From NCBI RefSeq assembly GCF_026274175.1, contig NZ_JAPHNL010000271.1:1-44091 (forward strand): a stretch of 44,091 nt of DNA, given 5' to 3'. Below the pieces are notes generated by a model. That model saw nothing but the letters and a program-made list of their open reading frames with translations. It did not search any database and was not told the origin of the DNA. The first letter of the stretch is position 1, and each line of letters opens with the position of its first letter. A program made the translations under genes and the position numbers. Below, piece by piece: positions 1 through 8,221 of this stretch. The DNA comes from Streptomyces beihaiensis. Lineage in GTDB: Bacteria; Actinomycetota; Actinomycetes; Streptomycetales; Streptomycetaceae.

Positions 1-227
1 CTCCGGGTCGTCCTCGAACGCAAGGTCGGCGCCCTTCAACTGCCGCAGGGCGTGAGAATCGTGGCGGCGGCCAGCGCGGCGGCGTCGGCGGCGGTCTGGG
101 CGCCGTTGCGGGCGGAGGCGGCCTGCGCGAAGGCGAAGAACGCGAACGCGGCGAAGAGGAGGATTCCGGTCAGCCAGATGTAAAGGGGCAGGGTCGACCC
201 CCGGTCGCCGCGCAGCGCTCTCCGCAC
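1..227 (-). pseudogene. TadG-like pilus assembly protein, frameshifted and cut by the window edge
   Basis: The GTG at 227-225 opens a frame reading GDRGSTLPLYIW, a hydrophobic segment, then NGAQTAADAAALAAA. This is the N-terminal membrane anchor and small-residue helix of TadG-like Flp assembly proteins. In this frame translation runs into a stop at 36-38 after about 63 residues. From about position 60 a second minus-strand frame continues with family-like sequence, DSHALRQLKGADLAFEDDPE, open to position 1. The change of frame fits one missing or extra base near 57-61. The gene is the last visible member of the Tad operon and starts 9 bases after the flp stop. It is either a real pseudogene or a sequencing error. 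Family assignment is by motif only. Confidence 0.65.
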
Positions 228-235
228 CGTGGTTC

Positions 236-466
236 TCAGCCGCCGGTCACCTGGGTCACGGCGTTGCGGATGGCCCCGGAGATCAGGCCGTCCAGACCGA
301 TCTGGTCGATCAGCGTGAAGATCCCGGCGATGAGGATCATCAGCCCGGCGTACTCCACGAATCCGGCGCCCGCGTCGCGCCGGTCCCCGCGAACCCGCTC
401 CGCCACGGCACTCGTCCACGTCACCCACGCCCCGAGCAGTCGGTCCTTGACACGGTCCTTGGTCAT
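236..466 (-). CDS. flp: Flp-type pilin subunit
   Basis: This small protein (76 aa from the ATG at 466) has a charged N-terminus, then DAG|AGFVEYAGLMILIAG and a hydrophobic helix. A glycine followed five and six residues later by Glu-Tyr is the type IVb (Flp) prepilin cleavage signature, so the mature pilin would begin at the alanine after DAG. It should be the major subunit of the Tad pilus, extracted by TadB/TadC and powered by TadA encoded just upstream. The start at 466 has a GGAGGAAGG ribosome site; the longer frame from 508 has nothing to recommend it. A 377-base gap separates it from tadC, so it may have its own promoter. No prepilin peptidase gene is visible in the window. Confidence 0.85.
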   Translation of the reverse strand: MTKDRVKDRLLGAWVTWTSAVAERVRGDRRDAGAGFVEYAGLMILIAGIFTLIDQIGLDGLISGAIRNAVTQVTGG

Positions 467-765
467 GGGCCCACCCTTCCTCCACGGCCATCGAGCCACT
501 ACACGCAACGTACGGGAAGAGCGACCCTGAGCACACGGTTTCGGCGATTAACGGTCGCCGCTTGACCGGAAGTTGGCTCCGTGTCGTCCCGCGCGCCATC
601 CCGCCCCCGCCACCGCGTTCGCAGCTGCCAACCCTGGTGCGGGATCACTGTAGCCATACCGGCCGCGCGCCAGAAGACCTCCGTCGCATGTCGGCCCACC
701 AGCCCACCGGTCCACCCGCTCACCGGACCGCCCGCCCACCGACCCCCACCGACCCCCACCAGCCC

Positions 766-853
766 ACCAACTCACCAACTCACCAACTCACCAACTCACC
801 AACTCAGCGGCTCACCGGCTCACCGGCTCACCGGCTCACCGGCTCACCGCCCC
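766..853. repeat. Octamer tandem repeat in the tadC-flp gap
   Basis: Five copies of accaactc, one agcggctc and four copies of accggctc follow each other without gaps, then a degenerate accgcccc. Related CCACC-rich sequence extends upstream to about 690. The array reaches into the stop codon of tadC (844-846), so its last units code for or border the TadC C-terminus. The rest of the 467-765 gap shows no recognisable gene and no clear terminator. Confidence 0.9.
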
Positions 854-1746
854 AGGATCGACGTGAAGTCCGTGCCGGAGCCGAGGAACATGCCTGTCGC
901 GATCAGGATCATTGTCGCGGGCAGCATGAAGACCAGGGTCACCATCGTCGCCTTCGGGATCGTCTTCGCCGCGCGGCGCCGGGAGTTCTGGGCGTCCGTG
1001 CGGCGCATGTCGGTGGCGAGCTGGATCAGGGTGTCGGCGATGGGGGCGCCGAGTTCCTCGCCCTGTTGCAGCGCCGAGACGAACTGGGCCACCTGCTCGG
1101 AGGCGTTGCGGCGGCGGAGGTCGGCGAATGCCTGACGGCGAGGGACGCCCATGTCCATCTGGCGCAGGGTGATGCGCAGTTCGTCGGACCAGGGGCCCTC
1201 GTAGCGTTCCGCGACCCTGTCCAGGGCCTGGCGGAAGCCGAGGCCCGCCGAGACGACCACCGCCAGCACGTCCAGGAAGTCGGGAAGGGTGCGGTCGATG
1301 ACCTCCTTGCGTTCCCGCGTCGCCTGCCAGATGTGCGCGTCGGCCGCCAGCGCGCCGAACGCCAGGGTCAGCAGGGCGAGCAGCAGCGCGCCGTTGGTGA
1401 GGAAGATCAGGGCCATCAGTACGCCGAAGGCGCCGTAGACCGCCCTGCGGGCCGCGTAGCGGTCGATGGTCAGACCGTCCGGGTTGCCCGCCATGTCGAT
1501 CTTCCGGCGCTTGGCCGCCACGCGACGGCGGCCCATCAGGCGCAGTACCAGGGGCGCGAAGCGCATGCCCAGGCGGTCGACGGCCGAGCCCGCCACCGAG
1601 ACGCGGGTCGCGCCGACCTCCAGGGCCAGCGCCAGGTCGCTGGGGACCTTCGCCTCCGCCCGGTACATGCGGATGCCCACCGCGGCTCCGAACACCGCCA
1701 GCGCCGCCAGTGCCGCGAGCAGCAGTGCCACCTGCGTCGTCGCCAT
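844..1746 (-). CDS. tadC: TadC-like type II secretion F family membrane protein
   Basis: 300 aa. A membrane helix near residues 5-25 is followed by a basic cytoplasmic stretch, a hydrophobic pair near 110-145, the T2SSF domain core (LPDFLDVLAVVVSAGLGFRQ, with GEELGAPIADTL further on) and a final helix with VFMLPATMILIATGMFLG. This is the layout of TadC, the second inner-membrane platform protein of Tad pili, which works with TadB to transmit the TadA ATPase stroke to the growing pilus. The ATG at 1746 lies 5 bases past the tadB stop; a GTG at 1755 overlapping that stop is an alternative. The stop lies inside an octamer repeat array. Confidence 0.88.
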   Translation of the reverse strand: MATTQVALLLAALAALAVFGAAVGIRMYRAEAKVPSDLALALEVGATRVSVAGSAVDRLGMRFAPLVLRLMGRRRVAAKRRKIDMAGNPDGLTIDRYAARRAVYGAFGVLMALIFLTNGALLLALLTLAFGALAADAHIWQATRERKEVIDRTLPDFLDVLAVVVSAGLGFRQALDRVAERYEGPWSDELRITLRQMDMGVPRRQAFADLRRRNASEQVAQFVSALQQGEELGAPIADTLIQLATDMRRTDAQNSRRRAAKTIPKATMVTLVFMLPATMILIATGMFLGSGTDFTSILGR

Positions 1747-1751
1747 CCCGC

Positions 1752-2735
1752 TCACACCTCGATCTTGCCCAGGCGGCGGATCACGAAGAAGCCGATCGCG
1801 TACAGGCCGAGGGCCACCAGGACGAGGGTCTGGCCCAGCGGGGACGCCGTCACGCGGGCCAGGGCGCCGTCGTTCGCCGTGTTGACCAGGAGCAGGGAGC
1901 CGACGCCGAGCAGCGGTACCGTGAACGCCGTCGCGTTGACCTCCGACAGCATCGTGCGGATCTCGCGGCGCGTCTCCTTCCGGTCCTCCAGCGTGCGGGT
2001 CAGGTTGCGCAGCGACGACACCACCGAGCCGCCCGCCTTGTTCGACAGGATCAGGGTCGTCACCAGGACCACCAGCTCGCGCGACGGCAGGCGTTCCGCC
2101 AGTTCGCCCAGCGCGTCCTCCACCGTGTGGCCCAGCGACAACTGGTCGGCCACCCGGGAGAGTTCCTCGCCCGCCGGGGCCTCCAGCTCCTCCGCCGCCA
2201 TCGCCAGTGACGTGCGCAGGGCCAGGCCGGCCGCCGTGGCGTTGGCCAGGAGGCGCGCCACGTCGGGGAGTTGGGCGATGAACGCCTCGATGCGCTTCTG
2301 CCGCTGCCAGTTGAGAAAGATCGTCGCTGCCCACACCGCTACCACGCCCGCGATCGGGCCGAAGAACGGGGCCAGGGTCGTCGCCGCGAGGGCCCACAGG
2401 ACGACCACCGTCACCGCCGCGTACACGCAGAACTCGCCCGCCGTCACGTCCAGGCCCGTCGCCGACAGGCGCAGGTGGACGGTGCGGCCGAGGCGGGTGC
2501 GGCGTACGCGGCGGTCGAGGGACACGAACCGGCGGGTTCTTCCCCGGGCCCCGCCGCGTTCTTCCCGTGCCGCGCCGCCGCCCGGAGCGTACGCGTCGAG
2601 GCTGTTTTCGAGCGCGCGCCGGCGCGCCCGGCCCGACGCGTAGACCTGCACGGCCACGATCGCCGCGACGCATGCCGCGGCCGTGCCGCCCAGGGCGATG
2701 AGCAGGGCGGGGGTCACCGGGGACATCGCGCTCAT
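1752..2735 (-). CDS. tadB: TadB-like type II secretion F family membrane protein
   Basis: 327 aa. The N-terminus has a hydrophobic segment (about residues 8-30) and an Arg-rich linker. Two helices around 95-140 precede the T2SSF domain, seen as LPDVARLLANATAAGLALRTSL and SNKAGGSVVSSLRNL, and the protein ends with a membrane helix. This is the usual TadB layout, a platform protein that contacts the TadA ATPase. The start codon overlaps the tadA stop by an ATGA junction at 2732-2735, which indicates translational coupling, and tadC follows after 5 bases. No unusual residues were noticed. Confidence 0.88.
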   Translation of the reverse strand: MSAMSPVTPALLIALGGTAAACVAAIVAVQVYASGRARRRALENSLDAYAPGGGAAREERGGARGRTRRFVSLDRRVRRTRLGRTVHLRLSATGLDVTAGEFCVYAAVTVVVLWALAATTLAPFFGPIAGVVAVWAATIFLNWQRQKRIEAFIAQLPDVARLLANATAAGLALRTSLAMAAEELEAPAGEELSRVADQLSLGHTVEDALGELAERLPSRELVVLVTTLILSNKAGGSVVSSLRNLTRTLEDRKETRREIRTMLSEVNATAFTVPLLGVGSLLLVNTANDGALARVTASPLGQTLVLVALGLYAIGFFVIRRLGKIEV

Positions 2736-4135
2736 CCGGTCGCCTCTCTCGTGTTGCGTACGTCGACGGCCTCCACGACGCCGAACGCCGGGGGGACCGC
2801 CTCCCCCGCCACGTACAGCCGGTCGGCCACGCGGCGCGGCAGGGGCAGGTGTTCGTAGGAGCCGTGGACGCGTCGGTCCTGGTCGGCCGCCGCCCCCGAC
2901 ACGTACGGCCGCGCCACGAAGCGGGTCACCGTGGCGATGGTGAACTGCTCGCGGCCGTGCGAGACCAGCAGGGCGATCTCGCTGACGCGACGGGAGCCGT
3001 CGGCGTGCCGGGTCAGCTGGACGAGGACGTCCACCGCCGAGTTGATCTGGTCGCGCAGCGCCTCGAAGGGGACGTCCACCTCCGACATCGAGCCGAGCGT
3101 CTGGAGGCGGGTCAGGGCGTCCTCCGCCGTGTTGGCGTGGACGGTGGCGAGAGAGCCGTCGTGGCCCGTCGACATCGCCTGGAGCATGTCGAGCGTCTCG
3201 CCGCCGCGGACCTCGCCGACGATGATGCGGTCGGGGCGCATGCGCAGGCTGTTGCGGACCAGGTCGCGGATGGTGACCTGCCCCTTGCCCTCGACGTTCG
3301 GGGGGCGTGACTCCAGGCGGATCACGTGGTCCTGCTGGAGCTGGAGTTCCGCCGAGTCCTCGATCGTGATGATGCGTTCCGTGGGCGGGATCAGGGCCGA
3401 CAGGGCGTTGAGGAGGGTGGTCTTGCCGGAGCCGGTGCCTCCGCTCACGATGATGTTGAAGCGGGCTCGGACGCACGCCGCGAGCAGCATCACCATGTGT
3501 TCGTCGAGCGAGCCGAGGCCGATCAGCTCGTTGAGCGTGTACGCGCGCGGGAAGCGGCGGATGGTGAGTGTCGCGCCGGTGAGGGCCAGTGGCGGGAGGA
3601 TCACGTTGACGCGTTCACCGCTGGGCAGGCGGGCGTCGACCATCGGGTTCGACTCGTCGACCCTGCGGTTGACCGTCGAGACGATCCGTTCGATGGTCTG
3701 CATGAGCTGGTCGTGGGAGGCGAAGCGGAGCGGGAGCTGTTCGACCCTGCCCGCTCGTTCCACGAAAATGGCGTCCGGGCCGTTGACCATGATCTCGGTG
3801 ATCGACGCGTCCGCGAGGAGCGGCTCCAGGATGCCGAGTCCGAGCGCCTCGTCGACGACGCGGCGGATCAGCTGGGTGCGTTCGGAGGAGGAGAGGACGG
3901 GGCCCTCGCGGCTGATGATGTGGCCCAGGACCCGTTCGAGGCGGACGCGGCGGTCCCCGGCCGTCAGCGAGGACATCTCCGCCAGGTCGATCTCCTCCAG
4001 GAGTTTGGCCCGGTAGACGGCCACCAGGCCCTCGTCGCGGGCCGGTGCGGGGGTACCCGTGCCTGTGCCCGTACCCGTGCCTGTGCCGGCGGCCTGCGGG
4101 TCTCGGGTGGCTGCGACTCGGGAGCGTAGGCTCAT
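2732..4135 (-). CDS. tadA: TadA/CpaF family pilus assembly ATPase
   Basis: 467 aa. The motor ATPase for Flp pilus extension. Visible motifs are Walker A SGGTGSGKTT (231-240), the Asp box TIEDSAELQL (255-264), the Walker B region RIIVGEVRG (323-331) and the His box ATVHANT just after. The N-terminal domain (40-215) matches the CpaF fold with DESNPMVDARLPSGERVN. Residues 17-28 are a Gly-Thr dipeptide run encoded by a GGTACC/GGCACN-type repeat near 4054-4090, most likely a flexible linker that can vary in length. The gene follows the TadE-like gene by 10 bases and overlaps tadB by ATGA, so it is mid-operon. Length is normal for the family. Confidence 0.93.
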   Translation of the reverse strand: MSLRSRVAATRDPQAAGTGTGTGTGTGTPAPARDEGLVAVYRAKLLEEIDLAEMSSLTAGDRRVRLERVLGHIISREGPVLSSSERTQLIRRVVDEALGLGILEPLLADASITEIMVNGPDAIFVERAGRVEQLPLRFASHDQLMQTIERIVSTVNRRVDESNPMVDARLPSGERVNVILPPLALTGATLTIRRFPRAYTLNELIGLGSLDEHMVMLLAACVRARFNIIVSGGTGSGKTTLLNALSALIPPTERIITIEDSAELQLQQDHVIRLESRPPNVEGKGQVTIRDLVRNSLRMRPDRIIVGEVRGGETLDMLQAMSTGHDGSLATVHANTAEDALTRLQTLGSMSEVDVPFEALRDQINSAVDVLVQLTRHADGSRRVSEIALLVSHGREQFTIATVTRFVARPYVSGAAADQDRRVHGSYEHLPLPRRVADRLYVAGEAVPPAFGVVEAVDVRNTREATG

Positions 4136-4145
4136 CGTCTCCTCC

Positions 4146-4640
4146 TCAACTCCCCAGAGCTGTACGGTCGTTGGGCATGGTCGCCGTGCGGCGCAGGTCC
4201 CAGCCGCCGAAGAGCGGGATGATCGCCGGTACGTGGACCGTGACCGTCGCGGTCACCGTGTCGCCCGTGCCGGTCGACGCGGCCGGGTGGAGCCAGGCGC
4301 TCGCCGCGTCGGACGCCGCGGCCTGGGCGGTGCCGGGGGTGAGGGATTCGGCTCGGGCCGCCGCGCGTGCGGCGCTGCCGGCCTGGTTCGCCGCGTAGCC
4401 CACCAGGCCGAGTTGGATCGTGGCCAGGCCGATCAGGAGGAGGAACGGCAGGAAGCCGGCGAACTCCAGCATGGAGACACCCGCGTCCGCCGTCCGGCGC
4501 TTCTGGCGGTTTCGGCCGCTTCGGTCGTTTCGGTCGCTGCGGTCGCTGCGGTCGCTGCGGTCGTTTCGGCGGATGTCTGCGGTGCGCCCAGGCGCCGTCG
4601 GGTGTCGCCGTGTCCGTCGCGCGTGCGCGCGTTCCCCCAT
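4146..4640 (-). CDS. TadE-like pseudopilin
   Basis: About 164 aa if the ATG at 4640 is used. The family core is DAGVSMLEFAGFLPFLLL with a single hydrophobic helix, then AANQAGSAARAAARA, and a soluble C-terminal domain ending RTATMPNDRTALGS. TadE-type proteins are minor pseudopilins processed like Flp, and the Glu five residues into the motif fits that. The 50 residues before the core are atypical and basic, with an Asp-Arg-Ser run encoded by a 9-base tandem repeat (about 4515-4570). That region and the only in-frame ATG lie next to a common Streptomyces intergenic repeat, so the start may be newly acquired. No other ATG, GTG or TTG lies in frame before the core. Confidence 0.75.
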   Translation of the reverse strand: MGERAHARRTRRHPTAPGRTADIRRNDRSDRSDRSDRNDRSGRNRQKRRTADAGVSMLEFAGFLPFLLLIGLATIQLGLVGYAANQAGSAARAAARAESLTPGTAQAAASDAASAWLHPAASTGTGDTVTATVTVHVPAIIPLFGGWDLRRTATMPNDRTALGS

Positions 4641-4696
4641 TGCTCGCGCCCCGCGGCGGAGCCGCACATCGACACAGCCCCGCGCCCCTTTGCCGC
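4641..4696 (-). repeat. Streptomyces-type intergenic repeat element
   Basis: Read on the minus strand, the segment begins GCAAAGGGGCGCGGGGCT, continues through TGTGTCGATGTGCGGCT and ends CCGCCGCGGGGCGCGAGC. Sequences of this form recur between genes in many Streptomyces chromosomes (recalled from general knowledge, not searched here). It contains a short hairpin, GCGGC-3-GCCGC, at 4653-4665. It sits between the CpaE-TadE fusion stop (4706) and the TadE-like start (4640) and interrupts an otherwise tightly packed operon. Confidence 0.55.
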
Positions 4697-4705
4697 GCCT
4701 CCCCC

Positions 4706-6343
4706 TCACCGGACCGGACCTGTCTGGGACTCCGTACCTGTCCGGGATTCCGTCGCCGCGCCCGCCTCGCCCGTCACCGTCCAGCCCGGGTCGACCCCCG
4801 GGAAGAACAGGGGGACGTCCACCCGGACCGTCGCCTTCGTGACCGTGCCGTCGTCCGAACAGCCGATCTGCGCGTCCTGCCACGCGCCCGGCAGGTGCCG
4901 TCGGCCCGCCGCGACGCAGGCGCCCTGGCCGTCGCCGCCGATGGCGTACGCGGCGGTGGCGGCGCGGGCCGCCTCGTCCGCGGCGTTTCCGGCGAGCGAG
5001 TACGTGTAGCCGTAGAGCACGCACTGCCACATCAGGGCGAGGACGGTGAGGACGATCGGGAACATCGCCGCGAATTCGAGGGTGACCGAGCCTCGGTCGC
5101 CGCCCCGGCGACGGGCCCTGCGGCCACCGTGACCGGCGCCCGAACCCGCGGAGTCCGGGGCCGGCGTGGCGACCAGGCCGAGCTCGCCCGCCAGGGCCCA
5201 CAGGGCCTGCTTGACGGTGGAGCGGTTGTCGAGGTCCTGCATGCGCCCCGCGTCGACGGCCGCCCCCAGCTCCTTGTACGCGGCCGGGACCGATGTACGG
5301 GCCGTGCGCGTGCCGGTGACCCTTTCCACCAGCGGCGGCTGGATCTCCGCTGCGCGGGAGTGGCGGTTGACGACGGTCAGCGTCTCCTCCGCCTTGCGGA
5401 TCTGGAGGCGGTCCCACAGGCGCACCATGCGCTTGGCGCCGCGGACCGCGATCACGTCCGGGGTGACCAGGAGGACGGCCTGGTCGGCGAGTTCGACGGC
5501 CGCCGCGTTGGCCGTGCTCATCTGTGTGCCGCAATCGACGACGACCGCGTCGTAGCGGGCGCGCAGCGTCTGGAGGACCTGGCGGGCCACGCGGTCCGTG
5601 ACCTCCTCGCCGCGTTCGCCGTCGCCCGGGGCGAGGAGGAGGTCGACGCCGGTCTCGTGCGTGAAGACGGCGTCCTGGAGGACGCGGGGCGTGATGTCGC
5701 GGATCGCGGCGAGGTCGGCGACGGACCGGCGGAACTGTACGTCGAGGTAGGACGCCACGTCGCCGGACTGGAGGTCCAGGTCGAGCAGGGCGACCGTGCG
5801 GCCCGAGGCGTGGGCGGCCAGGGCCAGCTGGACGGCGGTGACGGTGGTGCCGACGCCGCCCTTGGCGCCGGCGACCGCGACGACGTGGCCGCCGCCGCCC
5901 GCCGGGGCGAGTTCGGCGCCGGCACCGCCCGCGAGGTGGCGGCGCATGCCGGTCGACCAGGAGGCGGCGGCCTGCACGCGTTCGGCGAGCGCGTCGTAGC
6001 CGAGCGGGAAGGCGACGATGCCGCGTGCCCCGCTGTCCATGGCGGCGGTGAGCAGGGCCGGGCTGGTGTCGGCGGTGACCAGGACGACGCCGACGGCCGG
6101 GAAGCGCAGGACGAGGTCGCGGATCAGGTCCAGCGGCGGTACCGGTCCGATGCGTTCGTGGACCAGGACGACTTCGGGCAGTTCGTCGAGCGACTCGGCG
6201 GCCAGCCGCGCGAGGGTGTCGAGCAGTTCGGTCGAGTCGGTGACGGGCGGAGCGGGCTCGGCGTCGGGCAGTTGGGAGAGGAGGGTGACCAGGGCGCGGG
6301 CGGCGTCCGGGTCGCCGACGGCCGGGAGAATGCGGAGGGTCAT
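4706..6343 (-). CDS. cpaE: CpaE/TadZ-like ATPase fused to a C-terminal TadE domain
   Basis: 545 aa. Residues 1-130 look like an atypical receiver domain (VVLVHERIGPVPPLDLI, then a VGVVLVTAD strand). Residues 152-390 are a MinD/ParA-type ATPase with deviant Walker A AGAKGGVGTT (158-167), LLDLDLQSGD (187-194) and the Walker B-like AVVVDCGTQ (266-274). CpaE/TadZ proteins place the Tad machine at a site in the cell. Residues 417-465 then form a second module, GDRGSVTLEFAAMFP, a hydrophobic helix and a small-residue helix, with a soluble tail to 545: a TadE pseudopilin. A continuous open frame joins the two, through a Gly/Arg-rich linker (398-416), with no stop or good internal start. A ParA-type cytosolic ATPase carrying a membrane pseudopilin on one chain is odd, although similar fusions may occur in related genomes. 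Confidence 0.88.
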   Translation of the reverse strand: MTLRILPAVGDPDAARALVTLLSQLPDAEPAPPVTDSTELLDTLARLAAESLDELPEVVLVHERIGPVPPLDLIRDLVLRFPAVGVVLVTADTSPALLTAAMDSGARGIVAFPLGYDALAERVQAAASWSTGMRRHLAGGAGAELAPAGGGGHVVAVAGAKGGVGTTVTAVQLALAAHASGRTVALLDLDLQSGDVASYLDVQFRRSVADLAAIRDITPRVLQDAVFTHETGVDLLLAPGDGERGEEVTDRVARQVLQTLRARYDAVVVDCGTQMSTANAAAVELADQAVLLVTPDVIAVRGAKRMVRLWDRLQIRKAEETLTVVNRHSRAAEIQPPLVERVTGTRTARTSVPAAYKELGAAVDAGRMQDLDNRSTVKQALWALAGELGLVATPAPDSAGSGAGHGGRRARRRGGDRGSVTLEFAAMFPIVLTVLALMWQCVLYGYTYSLAGNAADEAARAATAAYAIGGDGQGACVAAGRRHLPGAWQDAQIGCSDDGTVTKATVRVDVPLFFPGVDPGWTVTGEAGAATESRTGTESQTGPVR

Positions 6344-6394
6344 GCGGCGGCCGCCTTTCCGGGGTGCCGGTTACCGCGATCATTTCGGTCGGCC

Positions 6395-6431
6395 GGCGGC
6401 AAGGGCCCGGGGCTCCGCCCCACAAGCCGCC
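6395..6431. other. Nested stem-loop in the cpaB-cpaE gap
   Basis: An outer stem GGCGGC (6395-6400) with GCCGCC (6426-6431) encloses an inner hairpin GGGGC-TCC-GCCCC (6409-6421). It lies in the 130-base gap between the cpaB stop and the cpaE start. It could attenuate read-through between pilus genes or be a degenerate copy of a common Streptomyces repeat. No run of T follows it. Confidence 0.5.
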
Positions 6432-6473
6432 CCGCGGTCGCCGGAGAAGCTTGATCTTCCGCCTGGTTCGCCG

Positions 6474-7202
6474 TCACTTGTCCCCGTCCAGCGTGTACGT
6501 GCGGTCGGCAGGCGCCACCGTGGCGTCGCTGCCGGGCGCGACGAGGGCGAGACGCACATGGGTCGCGAACGACTCCGCGTACGCGACCCGTTGGGCGTCC
6601 TTGGTGTCGAGCGCGAAGGTGATCGGCACGGCCTCGCTCGCGCGGCGCGCGGCGTCGGCGCTGTTGCCGGAGCCGCCGGCGCCCTGCTGGTCGATCGGGG
6701 TGAGCTTGCCGACGGCGAGGACCTGGGCGTTCTCCACGATCAGCTTCGACTGGTCGTGTTCCTTCTGATTCTGCGCCTTGAAGGTGGCGTAGATGTTGAC
6801 CTTCGCGCCCGGGGCGATCTTCCCGGCGACGCCGGTCTCCGCGTCGATCATGATGGCGATCTCCTGCTGGCCCGCCTTCAGCCGCGGGCGGTCCACGATC
6901 ATGTCGGACTGGAGCAGCGACCCCTTTTCGAGGTGGGTCACGGCGATCTTGCCGCGGATCTGGTCGAGGCTGCGCACCGCGGTGGACGGCCGCCACCGCT
7001 TCGGCATCTCCACCTTCTCGAACTGCGCGCTCGTGAGCTCCTTGTACGGTGCCACGTTCTGTTTGAGCCGGTACGCGGTCACCTCCGGCCCCACCTTGGA
7101 GTTCACATTGCGTATCACCGCGAGCACACCGGCGAACGCGGCGATCGCGCACAGGGCCGACACGGCAAGGAGGATGACGCCGCGGCGCTGACGTGAGTTC
7201 AT
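6474..7202 (-). CDS. cpaB: CpaB/RcpC-type Flp pilus assembly protein with SAF domain
   Basis: 242 aa. After a basic N-terminus, residues 8-30 form a membrane helix (GVILLAVSALCAIAAFAGVL). A SAF domain follows, with APYKELTSAQFEKVEMPKRW and the KGSLLQSDM region around residues 55-105, and then the RcpC segment KIAPGAKVNIYATF. CpaB-type proteins sit at the cell envelope and help the pilus pass the surface; a carbohydrate-binding role for the SAF fold is proposed for the family. The ATG overlaps the previous stop by ATGA (7199-7202). A 130-base gap with a stem-loop separates it from cpaE. Confidence 0.87.
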   Translation of the reverse strand: MNSRQRRGVILLAVSALCAIAAFAGVLAVIRNVNSKVGPEVTAYRLKQNVAPYKELTSAQFEKVEMPKRWRPSTAVRSLDQIRGKIAVTHLEKGSLLQSDMIVDRPRLKAGQQEIAIMIDAETGVAGKIAPGAKVNIYATFKAQNQKEHDQSKLIVENAQVLAVGKLTPIDQQGAGGSGNSADAARRASEAVPITFALDTKDAQRVAYAESFATHVRLALVAPGSDATVAPADRTYTLDGDK

Positions 7203-8185
7203 GGGGCGGGGAACCTCGTGGAGGACGGCAGGGCGGGGGTGAGGGCAGTGAGGGCCTTGCGGGCGGGCGCCGGTCCGACCGGGGACGACCGGGCGGAGGC
7301 GGCGGCCGGGGGCGGCGGTTCGGCGGGCAGCGGCGCCGTACAGAATCCGCAGCGGTCACCGATGAGTTCGAGTCCGCACCAGTGGCAGGTGTCACGGCGT
7401 ACGGACGTCACGAGCTGGTAGAGGACGGACAGGTCGGGGATGGCCGCGGCGAACTCCACGATCCTGCCGGGCCCGCCGCCCCGCCCGGCCAGGCCGACCC
7501 GCCCCGTCGCCCACCAGCGCGGCGACTCTGCGGGCAGCGGCACCTCCGTGACGCCCTGCACGCGCCAGGCCGGGGCGAGGGTGCCGGTGACCCAGTCGGG
7601 GGGCTGCTGCCCGGCCGCGTAGAACATCCTCGTGCCGAAGGCGGGCCCGGTCGGTGTCTCGCCGTCGTCCGTGAGGCGCTGGAGCTGCGGCTGCGGGGTG
7701 GCCACCACCGCGAACTGGGCGTTCGGCGACCACGACTTGGCGTGGGCGGTGAGCGGGACGGGGACACGGTCCAGTTTGGCGAGGGAGCCGAGCACGGCGC
7801 CCGCGTGGATGTAGTGGGCGAGCAGCCGGGCGGCCGAGGCGAGCACGCCGGGGCTGATGTCACAGACCGACAGCTGCCGCAGCTGCAACGCGAGCACGGC
7901 GAGGGCGAGCGGCGGCAGTTCGGGCCGCAGAATGGCGATCCGGTCGCTTTCGAGCACGGAACGGATCGCGTACAGCCGGTGGACGACCGAATCCGGCGCC
8001 GACTGCGGACACAGGGCGATCACATACCCGTGCTGCTCGATCATCGCGTGCACGTCGCCGATCGCGCGGTCCAGCGGATACGTGTCGGGCGGCGCGCCCA
8101 CGGGCAGCACGGCGGCGGTAGGTGTGTGCCGGTCGGACGAGGTCAGCACCAGGTCGGGGTCGGTGACGGCTATCGCGGTCGGCAC
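7199..8185 (-). CDS. Conserved hypothetical protein with C-terminal zinc ribbon, first gene of the Tad operon
   Basis: 328 aa from the GTG at 8185, which has a GGGGGG ribosome site 7 bases ahead; the frame is open further upstream but without a convincing start. I do not recognise the N-terminal 260 residues. They are soluble and contain MIEQHGYVIALCPQSAPDSV and a region with PTGPAFGTRMFYAAG. Near the C-terminus, CHWCGLELIGDRCGFC has two CxxC pairs spaced like a zinc ribbon, followed by a Pro/Ala-rich tail. The ATGA overlap with cpaB makes it part of the pilus operon, so a role in pilus assembly or its regulation is inferred from position only. Confidence 0.75.
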   Translation of the reverse strand: MPTAIAVTDPDLVLTSSDRHTPTAAVLPVGAPPDTYPLDRAIGDVHAMIEQHGYVIALCPQSAPDSVVHRLYAIRSVLESDRIAILRPELPPLALAVLALQLRQLSVCDISPGVLASAARLLAHYIHAGAVLGSLAKLDRVPVPLTAHAKSWSPNAQFAVVATPQPQLQRLTDDGETPTGPAFGTRMFYAAGQQPPDWVTGTLAPAWRVQGVTEVPLPAESPRWWATGRVGLAGRGGGPGRIVEFAAAIPDLSVLYQLVTSVRRDTCHWCGLELIGDRCGFCTAPLPAEPPPPAAASARSSPVGPAPARKALTALTPALPSSTRFPAP

Positions 8186-8221
8186 GCGTGAACCCCCCTG
8201 GTCGCGGTGTGCTCCTCCAGA

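Noticed and set aside
766-853. Octamer array considered as a CRISPR array
   Set aside because: Units are only 8 bases with no spacers; it is a simple tandem repeat.
562-2643. Long plus-strand open frames antisense to the tad genes
   Set aside because: They are shadows caused by high GC: composition is Arg/Pro/His-rich, no family features appear, and the minus-strand frames hold the intact Tad proteins.
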